From: Allokutzneria sp. NRRL B-24872
Lineage (GTDB): Bacteria; Actinomycetota; Actinomycetes; Mycobacteriales; Pseudonocardiaceae
NCBI RefSeq assembly: GCF_002155965.1
Contig: NZ_MUMH01000169.1
Span: 1 to 64,000, forward strand
Length of the DNA stretch: 64,000 nucleotides
Direction: 5' to 3'
The position numbers were made by a program, and so were the translations under genes. The notes beneath the pieces were generated by a model that saw nothing but the letters and a program-made list of their open reading frames with translations, did not search any database and was not told the DNA's origin. Below, piece after piece: positions 53,626 through 62,927 of the stretch (positions within the stretch are counted from its first letter, which is position 1; the number at the start of each line of letters is the position of its first letter).

Positions 53626-56600
53626 TCAGAGGCGGGCGTGCTTGGGCATCGTCTCGGTCACCGGGTCGATCTCCTCGGGCCTGCGCCCGGTCAGCTTGTC
53701 CACCACCGCGTACAGCACCGGGACCACCACCAGCGTCAGCAGCGTCGAGCTGACCAGGCCGCCGATCACCACCACGGCCAGCGGCTGCGAGATGAACCCG
53801 CCACCACCGGTCAGCCCGAGCGCCATCGGCGTCAGCGCGCCGATCGTGGCCAGCGCGGTCATCAGGATCGGGCGCAGCCGGTGCCGCCCGCCCTCCACGA
53901 TCGCCTCCGTGGCGCCCATGCCCTCGGCCCGGTAGTGGTTGATCAGGTCGATCAGCACGATCGCGTTGGTCACCACGATCCCGACCAGCATCAGCAGACC
54001 GATCAGCGCGGGAACGCCCAGCGGGGTGCCGGTGATCAGCAGCAGGCCCAGCGCGCCGGTCGCGGCGAAGGGCACCGACACCAGCAGGATCAGCGGCTGC
54101 ACCAGGCTGTGGAAGGTCGCCACCATCACCAGGAACACCAGCACGATCGCGGCGACCAGGGCCACGCCGAGGTCGGCGAAGGCGTCCTGCTGCTGCGAGG
54201 TCGCTCCCCCGATCTCGTAGGAAGCACCGGCGGGCAGCTTCAGCGCCTGCAACCGCTTGGCCAGCTCCGCGCTGGTCGCGCCGAGGTCGGAGCCGGTGGC
54301 CGTGGCGGTCACGGTGGCGCTGCGGGTGCCGTCGGTCCTGGTCAGCTGCGTCGGGCCGGTCGAGGTCTTCACCTCGGCGATGCTGTCCAGGCGCACCGGG
54401 CCCGCCAGGGTCGGCACCTGCATCGCCTTGAGGCCGTCCACGCTGGACGGAGTGCCGGAGCCGCGCAGCACGACCTCCTGCTCGGTGCCGTTGACCACGA
54501 CCTTGCTCAGCGTGCTCCCGCGCAGCGCCTCGCCGACGACCTGGCCGACCGCGGCCTCGGTCAGCCCGGCGCGCGCGGCGGCCTGGCGGTCCACCTTCAC
54601 GTCGACCAGCGGGGCGTCGGCGGTGAGGTTGCTCGCCACGTCCGTGGTGCCGGGGGTCTCGGCGACGGTGCGGCGGACGTCCTCGGTGGCCTTGGCCAGC
54701 GCGGCGTCGTCGGGGCCCTGGACGACGACCTCCAGCTTGGAGCCGTCGAAGCCACCACCGGCGGCCTGCACGCTGACCTTGCCGACCTCCACCAGGGAGG
54801 TGATCCGGGTGCGCAGGTCCTTCTCGATCGCGGCCTGGTCGGCCTCCACGTCCGTGGTGACCGAGAACGTCGCGGAGGTCGCGCCGCCCGCCGGGCCGCC
54901 GAGCCCGGGGAAGCCGCCCCCGCCGCCGATGGTGGCCTGGTAGGACTGCACGCCCTTGACCTGGCCGAGCACCTTCTCGATCTTCTTCGCCGCGGCGTCG
55001 GTGGCCTCGAGGCTGGTGCCGACGGGCATCTCCTGCTTGACCGAGAGGGTGTTCTGGCCGTCGCCGCCGATGAAGTTGGTCTTGAGCTGCGGCACCAGGG
55101 CCAGCGTGCCGAGGAAGATGCCGAGCGCGACGAGCAGGACCGTGGCGCGGTGGGTGACCGACCACCGCAGGACCGGCACGTAGCTGCGCTGGAGGAAGCC
55201 GTTGCGCTCCTTCTCCTCAGCTTCCTCGCGGTCGACGGTGGAGGGCTTGAGGAACCAGTACGCCAGCACCGGCACGATCGTCAGCGACACCACCAGCGAG
55301 GCCAGCAGCGCCACGGTGACGGTGAGGGCGAAGGGCGCGAAGAGCTGGCCGACCATGCCGCCGACCACGGCGATCGGCAGGAACACCGCGACGGTGGTGA
55401 TCGTGGAGGAGGTCACCGCGCCGGCCACCTCGCGGACGGCCGTGGTGATCGCGACGCCCTTGGGTTCGCCGTAGCCGAGGTGCCGCTTGATGTTCTCCAG
55501 CACCACGATGGAGTCATCGACCACCCGGCCCACCGCGATGGTGAGCGCGCCGAGGGTCAGCATGTTCAGCGAGTACTCCCCCATCCACAGCGCGATCAGC
55601 GCGATGAGCACCGACAGCGGGATGGAGACGGCGGTGACCAGGGTGGAGCGCACGGAGAACAGGAAGACCAGGATCACCAGGACGGCGAAGACCAGGCCGA
55701 GCAGTCCTTCGGTGGTCAGGCCCTCGATGGAGCGCTCGACGAAGGGTGCCTGGTCGAAGACGACGGTCAGCGCGGCGCCCTGGCCGAGCGCGGTGCGCAG
55801 CTGCGGGAGCTTGTCGTTGACCGCGTGCGAGATCGCCACGGCGTTGCCGTCGGGGCCCGCGGTGACGCCGACGCCGAGGCTGGGGCGGCCGTTGGTCCTG
55901 GTCAGCGTGCTGGCCTCGGCCAGTCCCTGATCGACGGTGGCGACGTCGCTGAGCTTGACAGTCGTGCCGGGGCGGGTGGTGGAGGTCAGGGGCAGGTTCT
56001 TGAGGTCGTCGACGGAGGAGAAGGCGCCGCCGACGGAGACCGAGGAGGACTTGCCGTCGTCGGTGAGGGTGCCGCCGGGGATGGCGATGCCGTTGGCCTT
56101 GAGCGCGTTGCTCACCGACAGCGAGGTCATCCCGGCGCGCAGCATCTTCGCGGTGTCCGGGGTGATCGTGATCTGCGGATCGCGGGCTCCGGTCAGGGCG
56201 GCCTCGCGGACGCCCTCGATGCCCTGGAGCTCGGGCAGCACGTTCTGCCGCAGCGCCTTGGCCAGCGCCTGTTCGTCGGAGCCGCCGCTGGCGGCCAGCT
56301 GCACCACGGGCAGGTCGCTGGTGGTGCCCGCCACCACGCGCGGGGTGACGTTCTCCGGCAGCTGCGCGGAGATCCGGCTGACCGCGCGCTCCACCTCGCC
56401 GGTGATGTCGGAGACGGCGGTGCCGTAGTCGAAGGTGATCTGCACGGTCGCCGAGCCGGAGCGGGAGAACGCGGTCGTCTCCGTCACCCCCTGCACGGAG
56501 CGCACTGCGCGCTCGATCGGGACGGTGACCTGGGATTCCACGATCGCCGGCGCGGAGCCCGGGTAGGGCGCGACCACGGAGATCGTGGGCAGTTGCAGAT

Positions 56601-56718
56601 CGGGCAGCATCTGCTGCTTGAGCGCGGGCACGGCCCACGCGCCGAAGCCGGTGATCGCGATCGCGATCAGCGCGATGAGCCCGCGGTTGGCGAGGCTGAG
56701 CCGGGCCAGTGCTGACAT
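53626..56718 (-). CDS. RND efflux transporter (HAE1/AcrB-like)
   Basis: Predicted 1030-residue inner-membrane antiporter with twelve transmembrane segments in the RND order: TM1 (GLIALIAIAITGFGAWAV), a large loop with PYPGSAPAIVESQVTVPIER, TM2-6 with the TM4 acidic pair in GRVVDDSIVVLENIKRHLGY, a second large loop (KEQEMPVGTSLE-like, SYEIGGATSQQQDAFADLG), then TM8-12 (GLLMLVGIVVTNAIVLIDLI). It is an AcrB/SwrC-type protein rather than MmpL. No membrane-fusion or outer channel gene adjoins, as usual in Gram-positives. A palindrome GGTCTC-TG-GAGACC (56744-56757) lies in its leader. Substrates unknown. Confidence 0.92.
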   Translation of the reverse strand: MSALARLSLANRGLIALIAIAITGFGAWAVPALKQQMLPDLQLPTISVVAPYPGSAPAIVESQVTVPIERAVRSVQGVTETTAFSRSGSATVQITFDYGTAVSDITGEVERAVSRISAQLPENVTPRVVAGTTSDLPVVQLAASGGSDEQALAKALRQNVLPELQGIEGVREAALTGARDPQITITPDTAKMLRAGMTSLSVSNALKANGIAIPGGTLTDDGKSSSVSVGGAFSSVDDLKNLPLTSTTRPGTTVKLSDVATVDQGLAEASTLTRTNGRPSLGVGVTAGPDGNAVAISHAVNDKLPQLRTALGQGAALTVVFDQAPFVERSIEGLTTEGLLGLVFAVLVILVFLFSVRSTLVTAVSIPLSVLIALIALWMGEYSLNMLTLGALTIAVGRVVDDSIVVLENIKRHLGYGEPKGVAITTAVREVAGAVTSSTITTVAVFLPIAVVGGMVGQLFAPFALTVTVALLASLVVSLTIVPVLAYWFLKPSTVDREEAEEKERNGFLQRSYVPVLRWSVTHRATVLLVALGIFLGTLALVPQLKTNFIGGDGQNTLSVKQEMPVGTSLEATDAAAKKIEKVLGQVKGVQSYQATIGGGGGFPGLGGPAGGATSATFSVTTDVEADQAAIEKDLRTRITSLVEVGKVSVQAAGGGFDGSKLEVVVQGPDDAALAKATEDVRRTVAETPGTTDVASNLTADAPLVDVKVDRQAAARAGLTEAAVGQVVGEALRGSTLSKVVVNGTEQEVVLRGSGTPSSVDGLKAMQVPTLAGPVRLDSIAEVKTSTGPTQLTRTDGTRSATVTATATGSDLGATSAELAKRLQALKLPAGASYEIGGATSQQQDAFADLGVALVAAIVLVFLVMVATFHSLVQPLILLVSVPFAATGALGLLLITGTPLGVPALIGLLMLVGIVVTNAIVLIDLINHYRAEGMGATEAIVEGGRHRLRPILMTALATIGALTPMALGLTGGGGFISQPLAVVVIGGLVSSTLLTLVVVPVLYAVVDKLTGRRPEEIDPVTETMPKHARL

Positions 56719-56743
56719 CTCGGGATCGTCTCCTCGCTGCGGG

Positions 56744-56757
56744 GGTCTCTGGAGACC
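56744..56757. promoter_or_regulatory. Dyad in the RND leader
   Basis: GGTCTC-TG-GAGACC is a perfect 6-2-6 palindrome 26 bp upstream of the RND start codon, between it and the divergent DUF1963-type gene. It could be a repressor site; no regulator is adjacent. Confidence 0.3.
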
Positions 56758-56883
56758 AGCTGAGCACTCCAGCCCGAAGGACAGCTCGAACGAACCTGGA
56801 AGTCCGCTGAAAAATTGTCGCGACCTGCGTCACCACCGGCACCGTCGAACGGCACTGTCAGACCGGCCAGGCAGGATGCGCGC

Positions 56884-58049
56884 ATGGGTTTCACCACGCC
56901 GGACAAGCCGGTCGACATCGTGGCGCTGTTCCCCGAGCTGACCGAGTCCGCCCGCACCGCGGTCCGACTGCACCCCCGCGAGGGCGCGACCACCGCGCAC
57001 GAGTCCTCACTCGGCGGGCCGCTGCTGTGGCCCGCCGAGGAGCCGTGGCCGGTGTGCACGATCGACCACGACGACCCCCGGCCGCTGACCAGCGCTGAAT
57101 GGCAGGTGCTGGAACAGCGCAAGAACGCGCTCAACGACGAGATGAACGCCCTCATCGGCGTTGGCAACCACGGCGACGTGACGCCGATCTATCGCGAGTT
57201 CGAAAGGTGCAGGCGAGCATCCGGGAACTGCGGCGCGTGGAGTACGCCGACGATCCGGCTGCCTCGTTGCCGATGGTGGCCATCGCGCAGTTCTACGCGC
57301 GCGACATTCCGGAACTGCCTTTCCCCGAGGGCACCGACGTGTGCCAGGTGCTGTGGTGCCCGGTCGACCACGAGCCGCACTACGCCCCTCGACCCCAGGT
57401 GTGGTGGCGGGACAGCTCGACGGTGAAAGAGCTGGCCACAGCGCTGGAGCCGCACGAGGACAGCGAGCCCGGCTGCCTTCCGAAGCCGTGCCGGATCGCA
57501 CCAGAACGCGTGGTGGAGTTCCCCGACAGCGACGAGCTGGACTCCGAGGAACTGCGGGACCGGATCGCCGAATGGGAACAGGACCAGACGTGGAAGTACG
57601 GCCCGCACTTGTCGGCAGCGCCGGGAACGAAGGTCGGCGGATGGGGCTACTGGATTCAGGACATTTTTCAGCCGGAATGCGCGCAAGGGCACCGGATGGA
57701 TCTCCTGCTGACCGTGGCCAGTGCCGAGCACGGTGACGTCGGCGCGTGGATGGCGCAGGAGACGGCGGCGGAGCTGGACTTCCAGAAGGAGGTGCGCTTC
57801 ACCCTGACCAACGGTTCCACCGGCAACACCTGGATCGGGAAGGACGAGGAGTTCGACGCCGCCGGGTTCTCCCTGTTCGGCCACGGCGTGCAGCCGGGGT
57901 CGGTGATCATCTCGGACAAGCTCGTCCCCGCCCACAACAGCGCGCCCAGAGGAATGGACCTGATGATCGGCGACGTCGGCAGCGTCTACCTCTTCGTGTG
58001 CCCCACGTGCCCCGACCGGCCCACGGCCGTGGAGTTCCAGTGCTGCTGA
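56884..58049 (+). pseudogene. DUF1963 (YwqG-like) family gene with frameshift
   Basis: The first frame starts at ATG 56884 (MGFTTPDKPVDIVALFPELT, HESSLGGPLLWPAEEPWPVC) and is protein-like to IYREFER near 57207. Protein-like sequence then continues in another frame (RKVQASIRELRRVEYADDPA, PMVAIAQFYARDIPELPFPE, GTKVGGWGYWIQDIFQPECA, DLMIGDVGSVYLFVCPTCPD) to 58049. LGGxxLWPxxEPWP and GGWGYWIQ are typical of DUF1963. About one base is missing, or two are extra, between 57195 and 57210. Repaired, it would give about 387 residues, the usual length. There is no slippery site, so decay or a sequence error is more likely than programmed shifting. Confidence 0.65.
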
Positions 58050-58231
58050 AACCGTGGATTCCCACCGAGACAGCGGCCGAGATGACCTTCCGGTCTGCCG
58101 GAGGAGAAGGCGTCCCGGACTACGCGACCGCGCCCAAGGGGACGGAACTGATGCTCGGCGACTCGGGAGGTCTCTTCTTCGTGTGCCCACCTGCTCCGAC
58201 CGGCCCACGGCTGTCGAGCTCCAGTGAGGTG
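58039..58231 (+). pseudogene. Truncated, frameshifted copy of the DUF1963 gene 3' end
   Basis: Directly after the DUF1963 stop a short frame reads AEMTFRSAGGEGVPDYATAP then KGTELMLGDSGGLFFVCP. Inserting one base at the CCC near 58190 restores TCSDRPTAVELQ and a stop at 58231. This parallels the end of the gene before it (RGMDLMIGDVGSVYLFVCPT, then CPDRPTAVEFQCC). It is therefore the 3' remnant of a tandem paralogue, left by deletion or recombination. Confidence 0.6.
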
Positions 58232-58330
58232 AGCGCCGCGCTTTGAGGTGATATTCAGGAACCGGTCAGGCTGCTTGCAGGCTCGTGCGCCAAGCTGCGC
58301 CCACACGCGACACGGGAGGAGACCGGCGGG

Positions 58331-59041
58331 GTGAGCGCCCAGGAGAAGACGCGGCTGCTCGTCGTCGACGACGAGCCGACGATCACCGCGCTGCTGAGCA
58401 CCAGCCTGCGCTTCGTCGGCTTCGACGTCCGCACCGCCGCCTCCGGTACCGAGGCGCTGGCTGTGGCCGCGGAGTTCCAGCCCGAACTGCTGGTGCTCGA
58501 CGTGATGCTGCCCGACCTGGACGGTTTCGAGGTGACCCGGCTCCTCCGCTCGCGCGGGGTGAAGGCGCCGGTCATCTTCCTGACCGCCCGCGACACCACC
58601 GATGACAAGATCACCGGGCTGACCATCGGCGGCGACGACTACGTCACCAAGCCGTTCAGCCTGGAGGAGGTCGTCGCCCGCATCCGGGTGGTGCTGCGCC
58701 GTGTCGGCGGCGGCGAGGACGAGGCCGACCAGCCACGCCCGGTGCTGCGCTTCGCCGACCTGGAGCTGGATGAGGAGACCTGCGACGTGCGCAGGGCCGG
58801 GCGGATCGTGAAGCTCTCCCCGACCGAGTACAAGCTGCTGCACTACCTGCTGCTCAACGCGGGCAAGGTGGTCAACAAGGCGCAGATCCTGGACCACGTG
58901 TGGCGCTACGACTTCACCGGTGACGCGCGGATCGTGGAGTCCTACATCAGCCTGCTGCGCCGCAAGGTCGACATCGTCGAACCGTCGCTGATCCACACCC
59001 TGCGCGGTTTCGGCTACAGCCTGAGGCTGCCGCAGGCATGA
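58331..59041 (+). CDS. OmpR/PhoB family response regulator
   Basis: Predicted 236-residue two-component regulator. The receiver has TRLLVVDDEP (acidic pair), the phosphoacceptor Asp in LLVLDVMLPDLDGFE, Thr in IFLTARD and Lys in DDYVTKPFSLEE. The C-terminal winged helix (residues about 135-236) shows ELDEETCDVRRAG, LSPTEYKLLHYLLLNAGKVV, QILDHVWRYDF and IHTLRGFGYSLRLP. GTG start behind GGAGGAG. Its stop overlaps the kinase start (ATGA), making a standard pair. Confidence 0.93.
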   Translation: MSAQEKTRLLVVDDEPTITALLSTSLRFVGFDVRTAASGTEALAVAAEFQPELLVLDVMLPDLDGFEVTRLLRSRGVKAPVIFLTARDTTDDKITGLTIGGDDYVTKPFSLEEVVARIRVVLRRVGGGEDEADQPRPVLRFADLELDEETCDVRRAGRIVKLSPTEYKLLHYLLLNAGKVVNKAQILDHVWRYDFTGDARIVESYISLLRRKVDIVEPSLIHTLRGFGYSLRLPQA

Positions 59042-60510
59042 AGCTGCTCAACCGCACCACGACCCGGCTGCGCAGGCTGTCCCTGCGGGCGCGACTGCTC
59101 ATCGGCACCCTGGTGGTGGCCGGGTTCGGGCTGCTCATCGCGGCGGCCGCGGCGGCGAGCCTGCTCGGCACCTACCTCACCGCGCGCATCGACGAGCAAC
59201 TGCGGGTCGTGCACGAGGCGCTGATCCACCTCGAAGAGACCAACGACCCGTTCAACCCGCCCCCCAACGCCGTGCGCGTTGAGGGCTTCCCGCACGAGTA
59301 CGTGATCGAGTACCGCAAGCCCGACGGCGCGCTGGGCAGGCGTTTCGCCGCCGACGAGCGCCCGCGCACCCTGCCGGAGCTGCCGCCGCTGGACCTGGAG
59401 TCCGCGCGGGCGCGCGGCGGGCAGCCCTTCGACGTGAAGGCGCTCGGCGGGCAGCGGCACCAGGGCTACCGCGTCAGCGTCCGCGTGATGGCCGGTGACC
59501 GGGGCCTCGCGGTCGTCGCCTTCGACACCACCAGCCGCGCCGAGACCCAGGGCAGCCTCGCGCTGATCGAGCTGGGCGTGGCGATCGTGGTGCTGATCGT
59601 GCTCACCGTGCTCGGCATCGCCGCCGTGCGCGTCGGGCTGAAACCCCTGGAAGACGTCGAAAGGACAGCGGAGTCGATCATCGCGCGCGGTGACCTCTCC
59701 CGGCGCGTGCCGGTGCGCAGCGCGCCGGGCACGGAGATCGGGCGCCTGGCGATGACGCTGAACACGATGCTCACCCAGATCGACGGGGCCTTCCAGCAGC
59801 GCGCGGAGTCCGAGGCGCGGTTGCGGCGCTTCGTCGCCGACGCCTCCCACGAGCTGCGCACCCCGCTGGCCGGGATCAGGGGGCTCGCGGAGCTGCACCG
59901 GCAGGGCGCGGTCACCCCGGAGGAGGTGACGCACCTGCTCAGCCGGGTGGAGGCGGAGTCGCGGCGGATGAGCGTGCTCGTGGACGACCTGCTGCTGCTG
60001 GCGCGCCTGGACGAGGAGCGCCCGGCGGATCGCCAGCCGGTGGACCTGATCCCGGTCGCGGCCGAGGCCATCGAGTCGGTGCGCGCGCTGGACCCCGAAC
60101 GCCCGGTCAGCCTGGTGATCCTGCCCGAGGACTCGCCCGACGACGTTCCCCCGCCGCTGGTGCTCGGCGATGAGCAGCGGCTGCACCAGGTCGCGGCGAA
60201 CCTGCTGGGCAACGCCTTCGCGCACACCCCGCCCGGCACGCCGGTGACGGTGCGCGCCGGGGTGTCGCCGGACGGGGCGCATGGGCTGCTGGAGGTCATC
60301 GACCGCGGCCCCGGGCTCACCGCTGACCAGGTCGAACACGCCTTCGAACGGTTCTACCGAGGCGATCCCTCGCGTACCCGCAGCACCGGTGGCTCCGGGC
60401 TGGGCCTGTCGATCGTGGCTGCGATCGTGGACACCCACGACGGCACCGTCGAGCACCTCCCCACCCCCGGCGGCGGCGCGACGTTCCGGGTCCTGCTCCC
60501 GCTGCTCTAG
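59038..60510 (+). CDS. Sensor histidine kinase
   Basis: Predicted 490-residue membrane kinase. TM1 (ARLLIGTLVVAGFGLLIAAA) and TM2 (LGVAIVVLIVLTVLGIAAV) flank an extracytoplasmic sensor of about 130 residues with no known domain. HAMP follows TM2 (RVGLKPLEDVERTAESIIAR), then the phosphoacceptor His in RRFVADASHELRTPLAGIRG, and the ATPase domain with N box (LHQVAANLLGNAFAHTPPGT), DRGPGL and GGSGLGLSIVAAI. It is the typical partner of the regulator just upstream. The signal is unknown. Confidence 0.92.
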   Translation: MKLLNRTTTRLRRLSLRARLLIGTLVVAGFGLLIAAAAAASLLGTYLTARIDEQLRVVHEALIHLEETNDPFNPPPNAVRVEGFPHEYVIEYRKPDGALGRRFAADERPRTLPELPPLDLESARARGGQPFDVKALGGQRHQGYRVSVRVMAGDRGLAVVAFDTTSRAETQGSLALIELGVAIVVLIVLTVLGIAAVRVGLKPLEDVERTAESIIARGDLSRRVPVRSAPGTEIGRLAMTLNTMLTQIDGAFQQRAESEARLRRFVADASHELRTPLAGIRGLAELHRQGAVTPEEVTHLLSRVEAESRRMSVLVDDLLLLARLDEERPADRQPVDLIPVAAEAIESVRALDPERPVSLVILPEDSPDDVPPPLVLGDEQRLHQVAANLLGNAFAHTPPGTPVTVRAGVSPDGAHGLLEVIDRGPGLTADQVEHAFERFYRGDPSRTRSTGGSGLGLSIVAAIVDTHDGTVEHLPTPGGGATFRVLLPLL

Positions 60511-60548
60511 GGTGTCCGCACCCCGCTCGTCGAAAGGGGGTGGTCGCG

Positions 60549-61763
60549 GTGATCAGCTGGCCGCTGCTCGGGCACCTGCCTGCCATGGCGCGCGGGCCCT
60601 TCGCGTTCCTGGCTTCGCTGAGCCGGCGCGGCGACCTCGTGCGCGTCGACGTCGGCACCCTGCCGGTGTACGCGGTGACCAGCCCGGAGCTCATCCACCA
60701 GGTGCTGGTCACCGACGCCCGCGACTACACCAAGGGCAGGCTCTTCGACCGCGTCCGCCCGCTGCTGGGCTCCGGCCTGGTCACCGCCGACCGGGAAACC
60801 CACCAACGCCAGCGGCGGCTGATGCAACCCGCCTTCCACCGCGCCCGCATGCCCGGATACGCCGAGGTCATGCGCCGCCGAGCCGCCGCGCTCGCGGAGT
60901 CCTGGCGAGCGGGGCAGACCGTCGCGGTGGACAAGGCCATGCACGAGCTGACCCTCGGCGCGGTCACCGAGACGATGTTCTCCTCCGAGCCCAGCGCGGC
61001 CGCGATCGCCGAGATCCACCGCTCCCTGCCGGTGATCTCCCGCAACACCGCGATCCGCGCGCTCGCCCCGAAAGCGCTCGACCGCCTGCCCATCCGCGCG
61101 CACCGCGACTTCGACACCGCCTCCCGACGGCTGCGCGCGGTGCTGGAGGAGATCATCGGCTACTACCACGCTCGCGGCATCGACCACGGTGACCTGCTGT
61201 CGCTGCTGCTGAGCACGCCGATGAGCGACGTCCAGGTCCGAGACGAGCTGATCACCATCCTGCTCGCCGGGACCGAGACCTCAGCCGCCGCGCTGAGCTG
61301 GGCCTTCCACCACCTCGGCCAGCATCCCGAGAGCGCCGCGCGCATCCGCGAGGACCCGCCGTACGCCGAGCGCGTGCTGAACGAAGTGATGCGCCTGCAC
61401 TCCGTGCCGTTGGTGATGCGGCGCGCGCTGGTGCCCGTGCGCTTGGCCGGACAGGATCTGCCTGTGGGGACGGAGCTGGTGATCAGCCCCTACGCCCTGC
61501 ACCGCGACCCGAAGTGGTACTCCGAACCGGAGCGCTTCGACCCCGACCGAGAGCCGCCTCCGGCCGGTGCGTTCCTGCCGTTCGGGGACGGCGCGCGCAA
61601 GTGCATCGGCGACACCTTCGCCCGCACCGAGATGACGATCGTGCTCACCACCGTCCTGCGACAGTGGCGCCTGGACCCCGTGCCCGGTCACCGCGTGCGC
61701 GAGGTCTTCGCCGGGGTCCCGCACCCGCGCTCGCTGCCGATGACCGTGGCTCAGCCCTTGTAG
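60549..61763 (+). CDS. Cytochrome P450
   Basis: Predicted 404-residue P450. The I-helix oxygen motif is ITILLAGTETSAAALSW, the ExxR is NEVMRLHSVPL, PERFDPDREPP forms the meander, and the haem loop is FLPFGDGARKCIGDTFARTE with Cys as ligand. The protein is soluble-type, with no membrane anchor. The FxxGxxxCxG form with Lys before Cys (RKCIG) is seen in CYP102/110/CYP4-like bacterial P450s. I chose GTG 60549 because AAAGGGGG is 8 bp upstream; an earlier GTG overlaps that site. It follows the two-component genes by 38 bp and may be co-transcribed. Substrate unknown. Confidence 0.9.
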   Translation: MISWPLLGHLPAMARGPFAFLASLSRRGDLVRVDVGTLPVYAVTSPELIHQVLVTDARDYTKGRLFDRVRPLLGSGLVTADRETHQRQRRLMQPAFHRARMPGYAEVMRRRAAALAESWRAGQTVAVDKAMHELTLGAVTETMFSSEPSAAAIAEIHRSLPVISRNTAIRALAPKALDRLPIRAHRDFDTASRRLRAVLEEIIGYYHARGIDHGDLLSLLLSTPMSDVQVRDELITILLAGTETSAAALSWAFHHLGQHPESAARIREDPPYAERVLNEVMRLHSVPLVMRRALVPVRLAGQDLPVGTELVISPYALHRDPKWYSEPERFDPDREPPPAGAFLPFGDGARKCIGDTFARTEMTIVLTTVLRQWRLDPVPGHRVREVFAGVPHPRSLPMTVAQPL

Positions 61764-62347
61764 CAGCGCGCCGCGGCGGTGATGCGCGGGTGCTTGCGGA
61801 CGATCGCGTTGCGCAGGGTCACGTCGTTGTCGATCACCACGACCGTGCCCATCTCACCGGTGAGCTTGGCCAGCCGATCGGTCGGCTCCGCTGACGGCAG
61901 CCGCTTGCCGACGCTGTGCGAGCCCAGGATCGCGCGCATCACGCCGTTGTCCGCGTCGACCCCGGTCACGTACAGCAGGAACGTCAGCCCGGGGCCGTCC
62001 TCGACCTGCGGCACCGGGTTCGGGTTGCCCGGCTCGGCGGTGATCAGCGTGATCTCGGGGTTGAACACGAACGGCTCCGCGCCGAAGAACGCCTCCGCGA
62101 CCGTGTGCATCCACGGCTGGTCGAAGGCCCACTTCAAGGACGCGCCCTCGGCACCGGTGTTCTCCCGGCGCAGCACCACCCGGTCGCCGTGCGCGTGCGT
62201 CAGGTTCCTGGCCTCGCGGAACAGCCGCTTCCGCTCGTCGCCGTTGACCTGCTCGACCAGCAGCGCCACGCCGTACTTCGACACCTGCTCCACGACCTCG
62301 GCCGGGTCGGTCTCGTACAGCTCGTACGGGAGGAAGTCGTCGTACAC
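61751..62347 (-). CDS. Phytanoyl-CoA dioxygenase-like cupin protein, metal site changed
   Basis: Predicted 198-residue protein. The PhyH-type core reads FNPEITLITAEPGNPNPVPQ, DGPGLTFLLYVTGVDADNGV and MRAILGSHSVGKRLPSAEPT. In active Fe(II)/2-oxoglutarate enzymes an HxD precedes the LT..xxxxDxxxxNGxxxxxxGSH segment; here that spot is QVED, so the iron site looks incomplete. The C-terminus (GEMGTVVVIDNDVTLRNAIV, then RKHPRITAAARCYKG) ends the barrel. AGGAG precedes the GTG at 62347. It overlaps the convergent P450 gene end by 13 bp. Possibly a non-haem halogenase or lyase-like relative, or inactive. Confidence 0.6.
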   Translation of the reverse strand: MYDDFLPYELYETDPAEVVEQVSKYGVALLVEQVNGDERKRLFREARNLTHAHGDRVVLRRENTGAEGASLKWAFDQPWMHTVAEAFFGAEPFVFNPEITLITAEPGNPNPVPQVEDGPGLTFLLYVTGVDADNGVMRAILGSHSVGKRLPSAEPTDRLAKLTGEMGTVVVIDNDVTLRNAIVRKHPRITAAARCYKG

Positions 62348-62440
62348 AGCCGCTCCTGTTCTCCGAGAAAACCTCGGCGGATTCGACCACAGCGCGCTGC
62401 CCGGATGGCGGAGCCGCGCCAGGCACGAGATGGTGAAGCG

Positions 62441-62881
62441 ATGACTACCCAGGTACCCAAAGCACCCGTGTGGTCGGAAGTGGCGCTGGTCGGAGCCGGT
62501 GCGCTCATCACGTGGTGGGCCGTCGGCGACCAGTCCGCACAGATGCCACCGGGCACACGCCTCGACTACTACTACCAGCTGCCCGCCTACCACCCCGCTG
62601 TCGACGTGGCCCTGGGCGTCGCTGGCGTCATCATCGGCGTCGCGGTGTTCGTGCGCGCCAAGGGCCTGTGGCGGCTTCCCTTCGCCGCAGCGCTGCTGCT
62701 CGGCGCCGTGCTGGGCTTGTTCGGACGCGTCCTCACCGCGGGCGGCATCGGCGCGAACATCGGTGTCGGCATGGTCTTCATGATCGGCCTGCCGCTCACC
62801 GCGCTGTGCCTCATCGGCCTGCTCACCGGCAGCAAGCTCCGCGCCCGCGCCGCGTCCGAACCCGCCCAGCACTCACACTGA
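62441..62881 (+). CDS. Four-helix membrane protein
   Basis: Predicted 146-residue integral membrane protein. Four hydrophobic segments are seen: VALVGAGALITWWAVG, VALGVAGVIIGVAVFV, FAAALLLGAVLGLFGRVLTA and GVGMVFMIGLPLTALCLIGL. A Tyr-rich loop (DYYYQLPAYHPA) lies between the first two. Short charged tails end at EPAQHSH. No family was recognised; small actinobacterial membrane proteins of this size are usually unassigned. A perfect bidirectional hairpin follows. Confidence 0.6.
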   Translation: MTTQVPKAPVWSEVALVGAGALITWWAVGDQSAQMPPGTRLDYYYQLPAYHPAVDVALGVAGVIIGVAVFVRAKGLWRLPFAAALLLGAVLGLFGRVLTAGGIGANIGVGMVFMIGLPLTALCLIGLLTGSKLRARAASEPAQHSH

Positions 62882-62890
62882 GCAGAAAGC

Positions 62891-62922
62891 AGTGAACCCC
62901 CGCGCTGAGGCGGGGGTTCACT
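62891..62922. terminator. Bidirectional terminator hairpin
   Basis: AGTGAACCCCCGC (62891-62903) and GCGGGGGTTCACT (62910-62922) are exact complements with a 6-nt loop, 10 bp past the membrane gene and 5 bp before the end of the convergent ABC gene. Confidence 0.8.
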
Positions 62923-62927
62923 GTCGT

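Noticed and set aside
53551-56715. Plus-strand open frame of over 1000 codons opposite the RND gene
   Set aside because: Composition dominated by Arg, Gln, His and Asp repeats; it is the complement of a well-supported transporter.
57190-57210. Programmed ribosomal frameshift in the DUF1963 gene
   Set aside because: There is no slippery heptamer or downstream structure, and a decayed copy follows, so mutation or sequence error is more likely.
50806-61763. Secondary-metabolite gene cluster built on the ANL ligase and the P450
   Set aside because: They are 8 kb apart in unrelated contexts with no carrier protein, condensation or polyketide synthase domain between them.
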